From contig ML677358.1 in NCBI GenBank assembly GCA_007922305.1, positions 17,657,327 to 17,721,326 on the forward strand: a DNA stretch of 64,000 nt, written 5' to 3'. The translations under genes were made by a program, and so were the position numbers. Of the stretch, positions 11,157 through 23,800 are shown piece after piece (position 1 is the stretch's first letter; every line of letters starts with the position of its first letter). The DNA is from Dermatemys mawii. Lineage: Eukaryota > Chordata > Testudines > Dermatemydidae. The notes below the pieces were generated by a model. The model had not been told where the DNA came from, did not search any database, and saw nothing but the letters and a program-made list of their open reading frames with translations.

Positions 11157-12902
11157 TTCAACCATCTCGCTGAATCTCACAGTCACACATCCGCCATGTT
11201 CAAGAGTGTGTCGATATCATTGTTGCTAACCTGCATCCACTAGTGAAATTACCAAGTCAGGAGGCAAATCCTGCCGTCATTGCTGGGCCCTTATAAACTC
11301 ACCTGCACTCACAATGTGCATTTTGCCTGAAGATGGATTGTGTAGCAATGGCAGGATTTAGCCCAAGACTTGCCGAGACCAGAAACCTCCCTGTATTTTT
11401 TTATGCTAAAACAAGGGCCACATTGTTTGGATTAACTGTGTGATAAAGTTAAGAAGCATTTTTATTCAGATGGCACAACCTGTCTAAACCAGTGACCTGC
11501 TGGTCTGGAGCTCCGATGGGCAGCCCTGATAAAAGCCAAATGACCAACCAAAAATTAGCCTCACATTTGCTGGGGAAACAACATAATGGCCCCGCACTGA
11601 TAAGGCCATTACGGCTGAATGAAGAAAAACAAGGCAGTTTCTATTGGTTTGACTGATCTCTACAGACTTCCAGCTGGAGTTGGAAAGGGCCAGGGCTGTT
11701 GTGTCCACAGTGGGTTGCTGTGTTGATACAGTCACACTACACAGACGGTGGTGGAGAGAGGGAGGGAAGGAAGCAGGGTTAGTGCCCAATGGCCGGATCT
11801 CCAACATTAAAATTGACTCATAATAATTTGCATCTGATGTGAACAGATACCATAATTGACAGGTGTTCTCCTGCCAGCTGAGAGGTCAAAGGGTAAAACA
11901 TTCAAAAGCACCCAAGTGACTTAGGGCCCAGATTCTTAAAGATATTTACACATCTAGCTCCCATTGAAATCAGTGGGAGTTAGGAACCTAAATACTTGTG
12001 ACATTCTACACCCAGGAGCCTAGGTCTGGGTAAAAGTTAGTCTCTCATTTATATTGAAAATCAATAGGACTTAGGCTACTAAGTCATGTAGGTGTCTAAT
12101 TCCCTTTGGCCACTCAGTGCAACCGTAAGACCCTTGATGGTGATTTGCATTCCCCACCTCTCTATATCTTTAAGTGGGTTATGCAATGGTAAGGCTGCAT
12201 TGAGAATGTAAAATAACCGAGTTGATCGCTGGACAGTTTTCACTCCACTTTCCCTTTGAGCTCCTAGAACTGTACTAATGGGACAGCAGAAATCAGATGC
12301 TTTGGAAAGCTAAGTCCCAGGTTTGCTGACGAAGGCCCTGGGCTCTTTGTCAGAGATGTCCAACACCATGGCCATATTAAAGTGGTTATCAAACAACCTG
12401 TCTGTCTGCCGTGTGCATTCAGAAAACTTTGCTTCTGTTCGATATAGAACACACTAGAAAACAGCAGATCCGCCTCCCACTGATGTCAGTGGCAACATTC
12501 AAATGGATATTAATGGGAGTAGCACGGGACCCATTACATTCCTTGAGTTGCTTCTCCACTCTCACATTCCTCTCACGTCCTTTCTGAATGGAATTTCACA
12601 ATGCAACGGAGAGCTTTGAAATGATCGGACTTGTTCTACATCTGGAGTTTTTTTAATGGGTTTGCTCCTGTAAGAAGTTGGTCTAACAGAAACCTGAAGT
12701 GTCCAAGCCTCTCCCACTACGTAAACCTTTCTTCTGTATGTTGCTTAGCTTCACTCCTGACAGTACATTGCTGGTAGATGGTAGATATTTGTACACACAC
12801 TAAACACACAAGCAGTCCCATTGAAATTATGATCCATTATTTTTGTCATTATCTGTCTCTGTCATTGCTAACTCTGTACATGTATGGAAGAGCCTCTCAA
12901 TT
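11157..12902. other. Intergenic, no gene recognised
   Basis: Contains an old dispersed fragment near 11925-12010 (CCCATTGAAATCAGTGGGAG). No frame with coding character or splice signals was found. Confidence 0.45.
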
Positions 12903-13025
12903 AGGGTGACCAGACATCCCAATTTTATAGGGACAACCATGATATTTGGGCCTTTTTCTTATGTAGGTGCCAGTTACCCCCTACCCAGTCCCGATTTTTC
13001 ACACCTGCTACCTACCTGGTCACCC
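12903..13025 (+). mobile_element. GGTGACCAG-ended short element, copy 1
   Basis: About 123 bp bounded by AGGGTGACCAG and CTGGTCACCCC, an 11-nt inverted terminal repeat. It shares ATTTTATAGGGACA, CTTTTTCTTAT and TTTTTCACAC with the second copy at 46196-46313. Confidence 0.75.
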
Positions 13026-13039
13026 CACACTCAATCAGC

Positions 13040-13140
13040 ATTAGTCAAGTGTCAAAGATTCATGGATTTAAAGGCTGGGGCGGGCTAATTTAATCTGACC
13101 TCCTGCACGCTGCACCACATAACACAGATCATAGATTTCA
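13040..13140 (-). repeat. CR1-related fragment
   Basis: GATTCATGGATTTAAAGGCT ... TCTGACCTCCTGCA resembles the reversed CR1 3' tail; it is diverged. Confidence 0.5.
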
Positions 13141-13643
13141 TTCAATGGTCTCTGTATTCACCTGTTTGCGGCTGATTTCAAACCCATCTGTCTTCTTTCT
13201 CTTCCTTCAAACCTCTCCTAAAGCCCCAAGATGCAAAATACAGTGCCCTGCTACTGTACTAAGTACATAACAATAATTCCTACCACCATGTAGAACAACA
13301 CAAGCCCTTCTGAACTATTTCTTTGAATAGGTTAATATCTGCATGCAGAATCTCTTTTAGTAAAAGCAGATATTCTCTGCAGTACGAATGTGCATTGCGG
13401 TTTATTAGCCCAGTGTTCTGTTAAAAACCCTCCTATTTGCTTTTCATTTCTGCTCCCTGGTACACGTCTCTCTCTGTAAATACAAGGCCCTGCATGTGAC
13501 TGTGTAAGCTATTTATTGGTTTGATTTAATATTACGCCCAGTTTGGTCTGACAATATTCAGCTACACCCCACTGCTTGAACCAGGCTGGTTAACTATCCC
13601 CTATGCTAACCAAAGACCTACATAGCCCTCCTATTGCATAGCC

Positions 13644-13951
13644 CAGGCACCTGCAACCTCTCAGAAGTGCTGTGTTGAGTCTTCATTTATTCACTCCAAT
13701 TTAAGGTTTCACGCGCCAGTAATACATTTTAACGTTTTTAGAAGGTCTCTGTCAATAAGTCTGTAATATAGAACTAAACTATTGTTGTGTGTAAAGTAAA
13801 TAAGGTTTTGAAAATGTTTAAGTTTCATTTAAAATTAAATTAAAGCACAGAGCCCTCTGGACCAGTGGCCAGGACCCGGGCAATGTGAGTGCCACTGAAA
13901 ATCAGCTTGCGTGCCGCTATTGGCACGTGTGCCATAGATTGCCTACCCCTG
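13644..13951. mobile_element. Old nonautonomous hAT-type element
   Basis: It runs from CAGGCACCTGCAACCTCTCA to TTGCCTACCCCTG and has the GGCACGTGTGCCAT interior typical of this reptile family. Flanking octamers GCATAGCC and GTCTAGTC agree at five of eight positions, a decayed target duplication. The better-preserved relative is at 40073-40574. Confidence 0.65.
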
Positions 13952-14654
13952 GTCTAGTCATTGGTGCAAGTTCTCCATTAGCCCCAAGGAGCACAAGGAG
14001 AAAAACAAAACCCCAGGAGATGTCCCTGTCTCCTGACCTACGTGTGGACCTCACCTCTCGTGGGGTCCCATCTCAGAGAGGGGAAGGGCTGAGCAGGGGA
14101 GGGGAACACAGGAATTTCAAACCTGACAGAAAGGCTGTTCAGCCATCCCTAGTTTTGCTGGGGTACACTTTGTTTTTTAACCTGGCATCTCATAGAGCCA
14201 AAGTACCCCCAGGACGCTTCACAGCCAGAATCAAGAGTGAGCAAAAGGGCAAAGGAAACTAACACAGAAAATACCAGCCCACCTTTTTCAGCAGCCTTTG
14301 CATGGGCCGGTGGGGTCATTGTCCTCATGCTCATTGTGCCTTTTGTCACACTCTCCAGATGTGCACACACAGGCCGGGCTGGCACGATTCCTTGGGAGAG
14401 CGGGGGATCGTCAAAGCCCGGCTTACACCCCCCCACCCGGGGTGAGCAGCACGCCCACCCCCCGCACACCCCCTCGCTGGCACATGTGCACCCAAGAGTT
14501 TCTCTGAGCCCTTCCCTTTTCCCCCATGAAGCAGAGACTCTCCGCCCTCCCCCGCAGCCCTGGGGCGTGCTGGGGGCCTGGGCCTTAGGTCAGCAGGGGG
14601 CTGAGTCCCTGGGGTGCGAGGAGCCAGGGGGAGGCGAAGCCTGATTCAGTCCGG

Positions 14655-14849
14655 ATGCGGCTGGAGCAGGTGCACACCCAGCGCAGCCGGGAGCAGAGGC
14701 AGGGCGAGGTCCTAGCAGAGGAGGGGCAGAGGACGCAGCGGCAGCAGCGCTGTGGGAGGCAGCGAGCGGCCCGGGAGACAGGACGGGACGGGAGAGGACA
14801 CGCACCAGCCTGCGATCCGCTCCGGCTCCGCTGCCCCTGGACCCAGCCC
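14655..14849 (+). other. NIPAL4: In-frame upstream ATG: possible 65-residue N-terminal extension of NIPAL4
   Basis: The frame of the NIPAL4 ATG at 14850 is open upstream to just after a TAG at 14586-14588, with an earlier ATG at 14655. Translation from there adds 65 Arg/Gln-rich residues beginning MRLEQVHTQRSREQ. The human gene is recalled to have a long isoform of 466 residues, about 62 longer than the 404-residue form, so the length is suggestive. The composition looks like translated GC-rich 5' UTR, and the residue match to human was not established. Confidence 0.3.
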
Positions 14850-14886
14850 ATGGAGCCGCTGTGGGGGAACAGCAGCTGCGCGAACG
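14850..14886 (+). CDS. NIPAL4: NIPAL4 coding exon 1 (residues 1-13)
   Basis: Starts at the ATG of [13 protein letters not shown], matching the recalled human short-form start MELRVSNTSCENG in length and in the N-S/T-S-C-x-N-G pattern. It ends one base into the Gly codon at a GTGGGT donor. NSS is a possible N-glycosylation site. The reading frame stays open upstream to 14589, so a longer form is possible (see 14655). Confidence 0.85.
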
Positions 14887-17800
14887 GTGGGTGCCGGGCG
14901 GGGATATGGGGGGACTACAAGGGGGCGGGGCGGGACTGAAGTCTGGGGGGACTGAGCCGGGACAGTAGGGTTGGAAGAGGGGTCGGGTTGGAAGGGGATA
15001 GAGCTGGGGGTGGGCTTTGCAGGGGGGGGTGAGTGGGACAGGACAGAGATGGGATCAGAAGGGGGGTGGGATGAGGTTAGAAGGGGCAGAGTTGGGGGTT
15101 CTGGAGGGAGCTGGGGGGTGAGTGGGACAGGACTGGGATGGCGGTCAGAGCGGGGGTGGGATAGGGTTGGGGTATGATGGGGTCGGAACGGGACAGAGTT
15201 GAGGGGTCTGGAGGTAAGTTGCGGGATCAGAGTGGGGCTGAGGACTGGGCTGGGGGCGGAGGCTGGCCCATGCAGGGATGGGAATGGGGGTCTGGTTGAG
15301 GGTAGCTCGGGATGGGGCTGGCTGTAGACCACCCCGCCTTGCACCCCAGAGGCACTGGGCAGACTCTTTGCGTCCCAGGGCTCCTGAACCAGCTGCCAGC
15401 CTCTGATTTCTCACCAGTTCCGGGTGCGGGGGGGAAGGAGATGGTGAAACGGCCCGTGCTGGGACCCCAGGGAATTGGGGCAACAGCTGAGGCTGCCCCA
15501 CAAGTCAGCCCTGCCCCAAGCATTGCTCCCATGAGTGGCAGCACTGGAGCCAAGCCAGGAGCAACAATTAGGGGGAGAGGGCTGGTGGGTTTCCCTGGCT
15601 AGAGGGAAATGCAGGGTGCATGGGAACGGGGGGGCTCCAGGAAGCGAGGGGGGCCCATTGCAGGAGGGGAGCCGGGGAGGTGGTTGTGCTGATCTGGGGA
15701 CAGGATAGAGGGATAGCAAAGATCCCCACATAGGGCTGGATTGAGGTTGGGCTTCCTCCTGTGATGCAAGCAGGGCATTGGTCAGGAGCAAGGGGGGAGG
15801 TAATGGAGAACTGGCCAGCACAGGGCTGGTGAGCCTTCCAGGTCCCCCACCAGACAAGCAACTTTGTCCAACCTGTTCCTAGGAACTGAGGGGAAGTCCA
15901 CAGGCTGCGAGGGAGGGCCTGGAATCCCTCTCGTTGGAGGGTTTTAGGAACTGGTTGGACTGTCGGGGTGGCCTAGGCTGACTTGGTCCTGCCTGGGCCT
16001 AGGGGCTGCATGCGCTCGGGAGACCCCATCCAGCCCGACAGTTCAGTGACTCTGTAGCTTGTTCTTTCCAAGGTGAAATTTCTTTTTTAAAAAGTTCCCG
16101 GAAGTGCAAGATCCAGGCCCTGTTCTGGAGGAGGCTGGAAGAAGGGGTCCATTGACTCCAGTGGGCTTTGGATCACACCCTTAACAGGCACGTGCGCGAT
16201 GGCTTTGGCTGTGAAAATGTACATGCATATCTACGTTCATTTTAACCCTCATGGGGGGATCTGCAGCTGCTATCATTGGCCCTGGCTCTATTGAAGGCAA
16301 TGGAGTGATGAGAATCTGCCTTTTTAACATCTAGAAATAAGCAGTGAAAAGTATAAGAAACCTTGCTAGTGATTTTTAAAACTCACGCTGTTCGGGGAAG
16401 CCACGGCCACTTGTCCATGTGCCTTATTGAATGATGTATTTTCATGTCTAGGGATGTAAATATCAACATCGGGGCCCTATTTGCAGCAAAAGCGATTCCC
16501 CACCTGAAATTCTAAGGGAAGAGAATTTATCTTTGGAGATTCCTCCCCCGACACCCACTACAAAGGCAGGTCCTTCATTGTGCTGCTGGGAAGGCTGAAT
16601 AGAATGTAACAGAAGCAGAGTTCATAAATCAGCATGTAGACCTCTAGTCTGCTCCCTCCCAGGTTTTATACTGGCTCTTCTTTGCATTGAAGGGGGCTGA
16701 TTTTATTTGCTCTCTTTGAGGGGAGTAAAAGCTGTGTCACATGAGGATCTGGTGTGTCCACGGGAGTTAGTCACTTTTGTTCTGAGTCTCACAAATCCTG
16801 TTCTGTAGCAGAAGAAATGAGAGTAACTAAACACTATGTTACCTGCGCATTACAGCATTTGCAGGGACTTACAAAGCAGCTGGGGTTTTTCTTCTTCTGA
16901 ATGTTACTCATCCAAGATAGAAAAGACTCTTTAGACCATTTAACCCATCCCCCCTGCCTTATGGAGGATTGTTCCCTACAGTATATATGGGAGCATTTTA
17001 CACTGTCTAGAAAAAAAACTAGTGATGGAGCTTCCCCCAAGGCCTTTGGGAGAGACATCCACAGTCAGTGAATTTTCCATTGGATCATCTGAGTGGAGGG
17101 CAATCTCTCCTGCAGAAACACCCCACGGAGAGTGGAGGAGGGACCAGACAATGTATACAGCCGCCTCAGCCTGTACCAAGTTTTTTTTGTGAATTGCTCC
17201 CAGGGCCTGGGAAGTGGGGGAATGTGGGAAACGAGTATCCATGTCCAACCAGCCACAAAGAACTCCTTGGATGGGCAAAATCTACATGGCGGGTCCCTCT
17301 TCCCAGTGCTAAGACTGAGGCAATGATCATTCTAGCAGCTCCTAGTTTTGATACATGCAGTATATTCTTTTAAAATTTCACACGGCTCTTTTGTTGCTCA
17401 GAGGCAGTCTGCTCCCTAGTGGTGAAACTCTCTTCAGTGAAGTTCCATCTGGGTATTTTCTTCACTCATCCGTCTCTATATTTTTTTTAGTTCAGTACCT
17501 ACACAGAGCTGCAAGTAGCTAGGAGCAATGTCTGGGGTGTGGTAGCAGTGGGAGAACCAGAAAAAGAAGTTCAACAATTTTCCCATCCACACCCATTGAT
17601 GCAGCTTTGATGTAGATGCTGATTTTTAGTAGTGCTTTACAGAGAAGCCCTGGATTCTTATCTATTTTCATGCCACCTGATAATGAATCACATTGATATC
17701 CCCAGTTCCATCCTGCAGGATCTGAATGCTTTCCAACTTCACATGCCTTCACCAGCCAGGTGGCCCCTAGGACACCGCACGGCAGTGGCGATGGGAAGTG

Positions 17801-20800
17801 GGAAATTTTGGTAAATGGAGAACCTGTACTCCTAGAGAAAGTGCCAGAGGATCATTTGCCAGACAGATCCTCTGGGCATATGCAGTGATGAATCAGGACC
17901 TCTGTTTTCAAGATCTCAGCTGAAGGAGACACCTCCAGTAAATCTACTTAGGTGTTCTCATGCTGTGCCCATCACTGTGGTATCTGAGTACATACAATGC
18001 TTGTCAATCAAAATAGTTAGGAAGGATGAAGGGTTGAGTCAACCTTGCTGGTGTTTTAATTTGTGTTTTCAGGGAGTCTCGGTAGTTTCCCACTAAGGGA
18101 CTTCTCCTTTGACCTAGCTTCAGAATAATCATGTGGCAGATGCTCATCTAGTGTAGCTTGCCAGAACTCTGTTGACTCAAGGAGGGTATGACAAGGATCT
18201 GAGGACCTGCCCCCATAATTTCTGGGTTCTCAGGCATGATGTAATGTGCTTCTAGTGTGCTTTCAAAGGGGCACTGGAAAGAGACCCAGCATCCTTGTCA
18301 TATACTGTAGTACTCTGATGTCAGCATCTTCTCTGGAGGAGATTTTTGCCTAGGTTTTGCCAGAAGTTATGGGCATATGGCATGACCCCAAGTGACGGAT
18401 GCTGCCATAAGGGTGGCTGTGAAAACGGACGACAATCCGACCAAGAGAATAATTAGTTTGTGTAACCTGACATAGGAACGGCCATGCTGGGTCAGATCAG
18501 TGATCCATCTAGCCCAGAATCCTGTTTTCTGACAGTGTCCAGTGCAATGGGCTTCAGTGGGGATGAACAGTGCAGGTAATCATCAAGTGATCCATCCCGT
18601 GTCACCCATTCCTAGCTTCTAATCAACTCCCTAATTGGTTGGTCTCTATTCCCAATGATCAGGCCACAGACAATGTGCAGCAGAGAGGGAAGCTTTGCGA
18701 GAGGTTGCTATTCTAACCTTTAACTTAAGTATCTACTCCTATAGAGGTCAGGCTATTTGGAAGTTACGGACAAAAAGGCCCTCCTCTAATTCCACAGAAA
18801 AGCAAAACTACCAACTTAGGTAGAAATGTGGTGCTGGAAGTGATGAGCAATGGACTAGCTGGCAGGGGGTGGTCTGAACAGGCAGGGTGGCATAAGCATT
18901 GGAGTCTCTAAATCAATGCATGTTGGATGTCTTGCTAGAAGATAGGCTCTCGTTCAACCACACGTTATCAAGCTCAATGCAAGAATTACTGGGTGGAGAA
19001 TCTCTGACTTGTGTTATGCAGGAGGTCACATTAAATAATCAGAATGGTCCCATTTGACCTTAAAATCGCTGAATCCTGAGCTGTACAGCAAGTTTTGTGT
19101 CAAGGGGCCTTGATAACTAGTGCTGGTCAGGAAGCAGATTTCCTGCCCCATGGAAAATGTCATGATTTCAAATTTTTTTGCGACCCCCAAATGGAGATAA
19201 AAAGCCAGATTCTTGACATTTTTTGCAAACTGCAAAAATTAAAATTCATTTTGTTGGCATAGATGTGGTTGTCTCAGGATATTAGATAGACTAGGTGGGT
19301 GAGGTAATAGCTGTTATTGGACCAACTTCTGTTGGGGAGAGACACAACCTTACGCCGTATCTCCTTCAGGTACTAGACAAATGACAATCTGACCAAGGGA
19401 ATAATTATTTTTTGTAACCTGACTGACCTGACGAAGAGCTCTGTGTAAGCTTGAAAGTGTCTCTCTCTCGCCAGCAGAAGTTGGTCCAATAAAAACTATC
19501 ACCTCACCCATCCTGTCTCGCTAATATCCTGGGACTGATCGGGCTACACCGACACGACAAACATTTGAATCCAGAATTTGGTAAACAGATCTGCCACGCC
19601 AAGCTGGGAACCAGGCAATTCTTCGGTGTTTCTCTGGAGCTTCCTGGTGCCAAGCCTCACCTATTATACAGAGGGGCCATAAATAGAAAATAAATCAAAA
19701 GTCAATATTCATTGTCAAATAGGGAAAGTGTCAATATTTTTTTCCAAGTTCATTTCATTTCTCCTGCCCCCATGTCTTGGTGCTGGTGGAGTCATTCCAT
19801 CCTGGCACACTTCATTCCCTCCACACTTTAGAGAAGTGTTTTATTCAGTAAAGGTCTTCCTTCCAATTACTATGCTCATTGTACATAGCCAATGATCTTC
19901 ACCTGTCCTAATAAATCCCTTCTCTTGTCTGCCCCCTGTATTTGTTCTGCATTTGCTGAAGTCAGTTCCTGAGGGAAACAAATAACACCTTCGACTCTGA
20001 TGGCCTTGTAGTAGCAACTTGATTGTGCTGAGATAGACTCTCGCTTTAGCCTCCGGGGCTGTTAGTACATCTGGAGAGCAAGGACTGTTTGTGACTCTGT
20101 GAATGAAGAGTGAGAGTCAAATTGTCTCTTCTGCTTGTGGTGGAGAAAGGGGAAATGACTTCAGAGACTCAGTTCTTGAAGGATGTTAGCTGACAAGGGA
20201 ACATTACTGATAACATTCAAGACTCGCATAGCATATGAGAAGGATACTGTGACCCCAACGATATTAATTTCCCACACTCCTGCATGTCACCCATTATACC
20301 CAGGTGGGAGGACATCCCAAAGTGCAGGACACTGTATGAAAAGGCCCCACAAACCACAGCTCCTGGTCCCAGCTGCTGAGCCCAAGTTTTCCTAGAGTGT
20401 GTTGATACAAATCATGTAGTGTTGTGGTAGCTGTGTCAGGCCCAGAGTATTACAGAGAGAAGATACAAACATGGCTGTTCAGTGCATGGGTGTGGAAAGG
20501 TCAACACAAATAACACACACAGGTGAAGAAACACAGGGCAGAACAGATTACAGAATAGTTAGGTGAGTTAGACATATTCAAGCCATCAGGTCTGATGAAT
20601 TCCCCTTCGGGTATTTTCTCAGGACTATAAGTGATTAGCTTGGAGAACGGGTGAGGACCCAGATGACTGGAGAAGGGCAAGCATAGTACTGATCTTGGAA
20701 AAGAGGTACAAAGAGAACCTGCAGCAAGGGTATTTAGGTTAGATATTAGGAAAATCTTTCTAACTATAAGGCTAGTTAAGCACTGGAACAGGTTACCAAA

Positions 20801-23800
20801 GGATGTTATGGAACCCCCATCACTGGAGATATTTAAGAACAGTCAGATGAATGCCTCTCAGGGATGCTTTCAATTTACTTGGTCCTGCCTCAGTGCGGGG
20901 GGGATGGACTAGACCTATTGAGGTTCCTTCCAGCCCAACGTGTCCAGGATTCTAGACCCATGCTGGGAAAAAGCGGCTGTGTTCAGCCGTGCTAGCTGGA
21001 ATCTTGCCAGCTAAGTGTGCTGGGGTTTCTAGCTATAGTACAGATGGAGCTTAAAGCTTAGTGTCCCAGTGCCACTGATGCCTAACCATGGCATCCATCC
21101 ACAAACTCATGCCATGTAATTGCCCCCTTCTTGAGAGTTTTGTACATTAAACAATTAGCATTTGTGCCTCTGTTAAGCTTTTCCTTTGCTACTTGGCTTT
21201 GTTTTTGGTTTGAACCTTTGATCTGGGGTCAATTTTCTGCTCCACCACAGACTTCCTGAATGACCTTGGGCAAGTCACTTAGGCCCAGGTCTTTCAACTC
21301 TTAATTTCTATTCGTGTAGGAGGAGCCTAAATACTTTCTGAAGCTGCTTCTTAGGCTCTCTCTGCCTCAGTTTCAATAATAGTATTTGCCTGGCTCCCAG
21401 GGTAGTGTACATGAGGATAACCATGCTAAAGATTTTGGGGTGCTCACATACTCAGTGTTGGGGGCCACATAAGTACCGTAGGTAGAGAGATTCTGTTACT
21501 TTGTTCATATTCAGAAATATCTTGACTTCAGGGGGACTAGTTCATGAAATAAGAGTGCATAAGGGTGCTAGAATCTTACCCTAAATTATTTTTATCAAGG
21601 CTGTCTAAGGAGTCAGTAACAGACCTGCAATTAGAATCCCGGTGCCCAGTCCTGTGCTCTGACCACTACAGCACCATCCCTAAAGAAACACATGTGATAG
21701 CGTTACACAGAATATTCTCGATAATGCTTCCCATTTGTTTTCTGTGCCCATTGTCCTCACAGGTTCTTTGGTTACTGTTTCTTGCTCTTCTCGTCGAGTC
21801 ATCTGCCAGGTGATCAGTGACGGCAACCTGACCACCTCAGTCCATAAGAATCTCACTTTGCACAGCAGCTTGGCAACACCAGTAGAAAGCAAATATGGAT
21901 TCTACATTGGCTTGGCCCTTGCCATCTTCTCCAGTTTCCTCATCGGCAGCAGTGTCATCCTCAAGAAGAAAGGGCTGCTGCGGCTGGTGGACAAAGGGGC
22001 CACCAGAGCAGGTATGGAGATTCAGGGAGGATGGTGGGGAAGATGGGGTTTCTGCTCCCAGAATCAGAGGCATTGTCCACACTCCCGTGAGTAATGAGGC
22101 CGGGGGATATGCCTCGTGAGATTTGCTGTTGGTGTGTGTGTTTGCATCTGAAGAGCATGAGAACTGGGAGTGGGGGAACTTTTCATCCATCAGGGACTAG
22201 TATCCATCAGGGCCTCTTCTCTGTGTAAATGAAACTGGATGTGGGACTCAGATGCCCCACAGCTCTGTTGCTAGCCCTTTGCCCAGGGAAGAATTTCACC
22301 CATGCAGAATGGATCAGTTCACTTCTACGGGATTGCACAGTTCTGTTCTTCATGAATCAAATCCTGCTTGTATTGAAGTCAATGGGGAAGTTTGCCATTG
22401 GATTCACTGGGACAGGACAAGGGCCTGTGTGTTTTTCCTGCACTGGAGAATGACATCTTATTAATGCAAAATGCCAAATTCATTTGCAAAGCCCAGAATA
22501 TGTATATAAACTTTCCCTCTTTCACCAAGTAAATATTAACTGAATGTTAAACTACATGTAAATAATTCCCCTTGTGTTATTTATTAATAATAATACAGTA
22601 ACTAAAACATGCTGAGAACTCTACTTAACAATATAGTCTCTAAGATGGAAAGGTTACAATCTAATTTCAGACATAATGCAGCAAGTGAGAGGCACTGTCG
22701 TTATCTTCGCCGTCTCAGAGAGTTTATCTTTTTGATGCACCTGTACCCAGCACCTCAGAACCTCAGCAGTTCTAATGTCCTAAGTATGGTCAGGGTGACT
22801 TTACTTCACAGGTAGAAAAGCATCTTGCATGGTGCCCGTCCAAACTGGAGGTAAAGATCCTCAGTGTTCTTCAGTTGGTGTCTCAGATGTCTAACCGCTG
22901 GCACCATGAGGTTACACTGACTGTGATTCTCAGATGACACAGAACAGGGCAGGGCTTATTACTGAGTGGGCTGCCCCCGATGGTATTGCTGACTCTGACC
23001 CCCAGTGATTTGAAAGGCGGGGATAAGTGATAATGCAAGGCCTTACTTCCACTCCTTCACACATGTGCATTGTCCTTAATGAGCAGTGTGCATACCATGT
23101 GTAGCGGCCATGCCTTCTTGCTGTCAGAGTGTGTCTGTCCTGATAAGATAGCCTAGGGGTCATGACCAGAGCTGGAGCAAGCGGGATCTCTGTGAGAACA
23201 TGTGAATGTGTCGTGCCTGTTGGGGCGAGGGGGAGGGGCTGAATGCAGGCTCCGGCTGAGGCATGCATGTATGGGATTGTATTGCACAAGGGGGGACAGT
23301 ATGTGGCCAGGATGAGATTATGCAATAGGTGCTTCTTCAAGGGGAAGCGTGTATATTGCATCACGTTAGAGCAGCATGTGGAGGTGGAGTCTGAGTGGGA
23401 TTTGTGGAAACTCAGCTTGAGGCTGTTGGAGCAAGTGTGTGCAGTGGGGTTGTGCTGGTGTGTGTGTGTCGGTTGGCTGACCAGACATGGGTACAGGTGC
23501 AAGGTAATTGTAGTGGGTGTGTTTGTGTGCCCCAACAGGTGGAATCTGGGGGCGGGGTGGAATCTTATTCCCCAGTTCTTCCCACTGTTGAGTTCCACAG
23601 TGGAGTTTATCCCATTGCTCTGGTATCACAACGTAAGACTTAATACATGTTTCCAACCGCACCTGCGGCCAACCTCATTGTGTAACTACAAACCATAGCA
23701 TAACATTTTTCATAGCTCCGAGACAACACTTTTCATCAGTTGATCTCAAGGAGCTTTACAAAGGAGAGCAATATCATTGTCCCTGTTTTACAGATGGGGA

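Larger units (their letters stand above)
14380..15560. promoter_or_regulatory. GC-rich promoter-like region around NIPAL4 exon 1
   Basis: Base composition changes sharply from A+T-rich flanks to strongly G+C-rich sequence with many CpG in about 14.4-14.95 kb, around the first coding exon. A GGGGCGGGG GC-box lies at about 14922. No TATA box with a clear start site was found. The downstream half, from 14935, is a G-rich repeat on the + strand rather than a balanced CpG island. Confidence 0.55.
14887..21762 (+). other. NIPAL4: NIPAL4 intron 1 (6.9 kb)
   Basis: Bounded by GTGGGT and CACAG. It holds the G-rich repeat at its start, CR1 fragments at about 18470-18665 (reversed), 18900-19075 and 20700-20960, the inverted-repeat element at 19246-19563, and a MIR-like fragment near 21235-21370. 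No additional exon was recognised. Confidence 0.85.

Noticed and set aside
14712..15344. 210-residue open frame on the - strand, Pro/Ser-rich
   Set aside because: It is the complement of the G-rich repeat in NIPAL4 intron 1; low-complexity composition, no domain, no splice context.
22930..23598. 222-residue - strand open frame inside NIPAL4 intron 2
   Set aside because: His/Thr/Pro-biased translation of GT-rich sequence; no domain, and antisense to a real intron.
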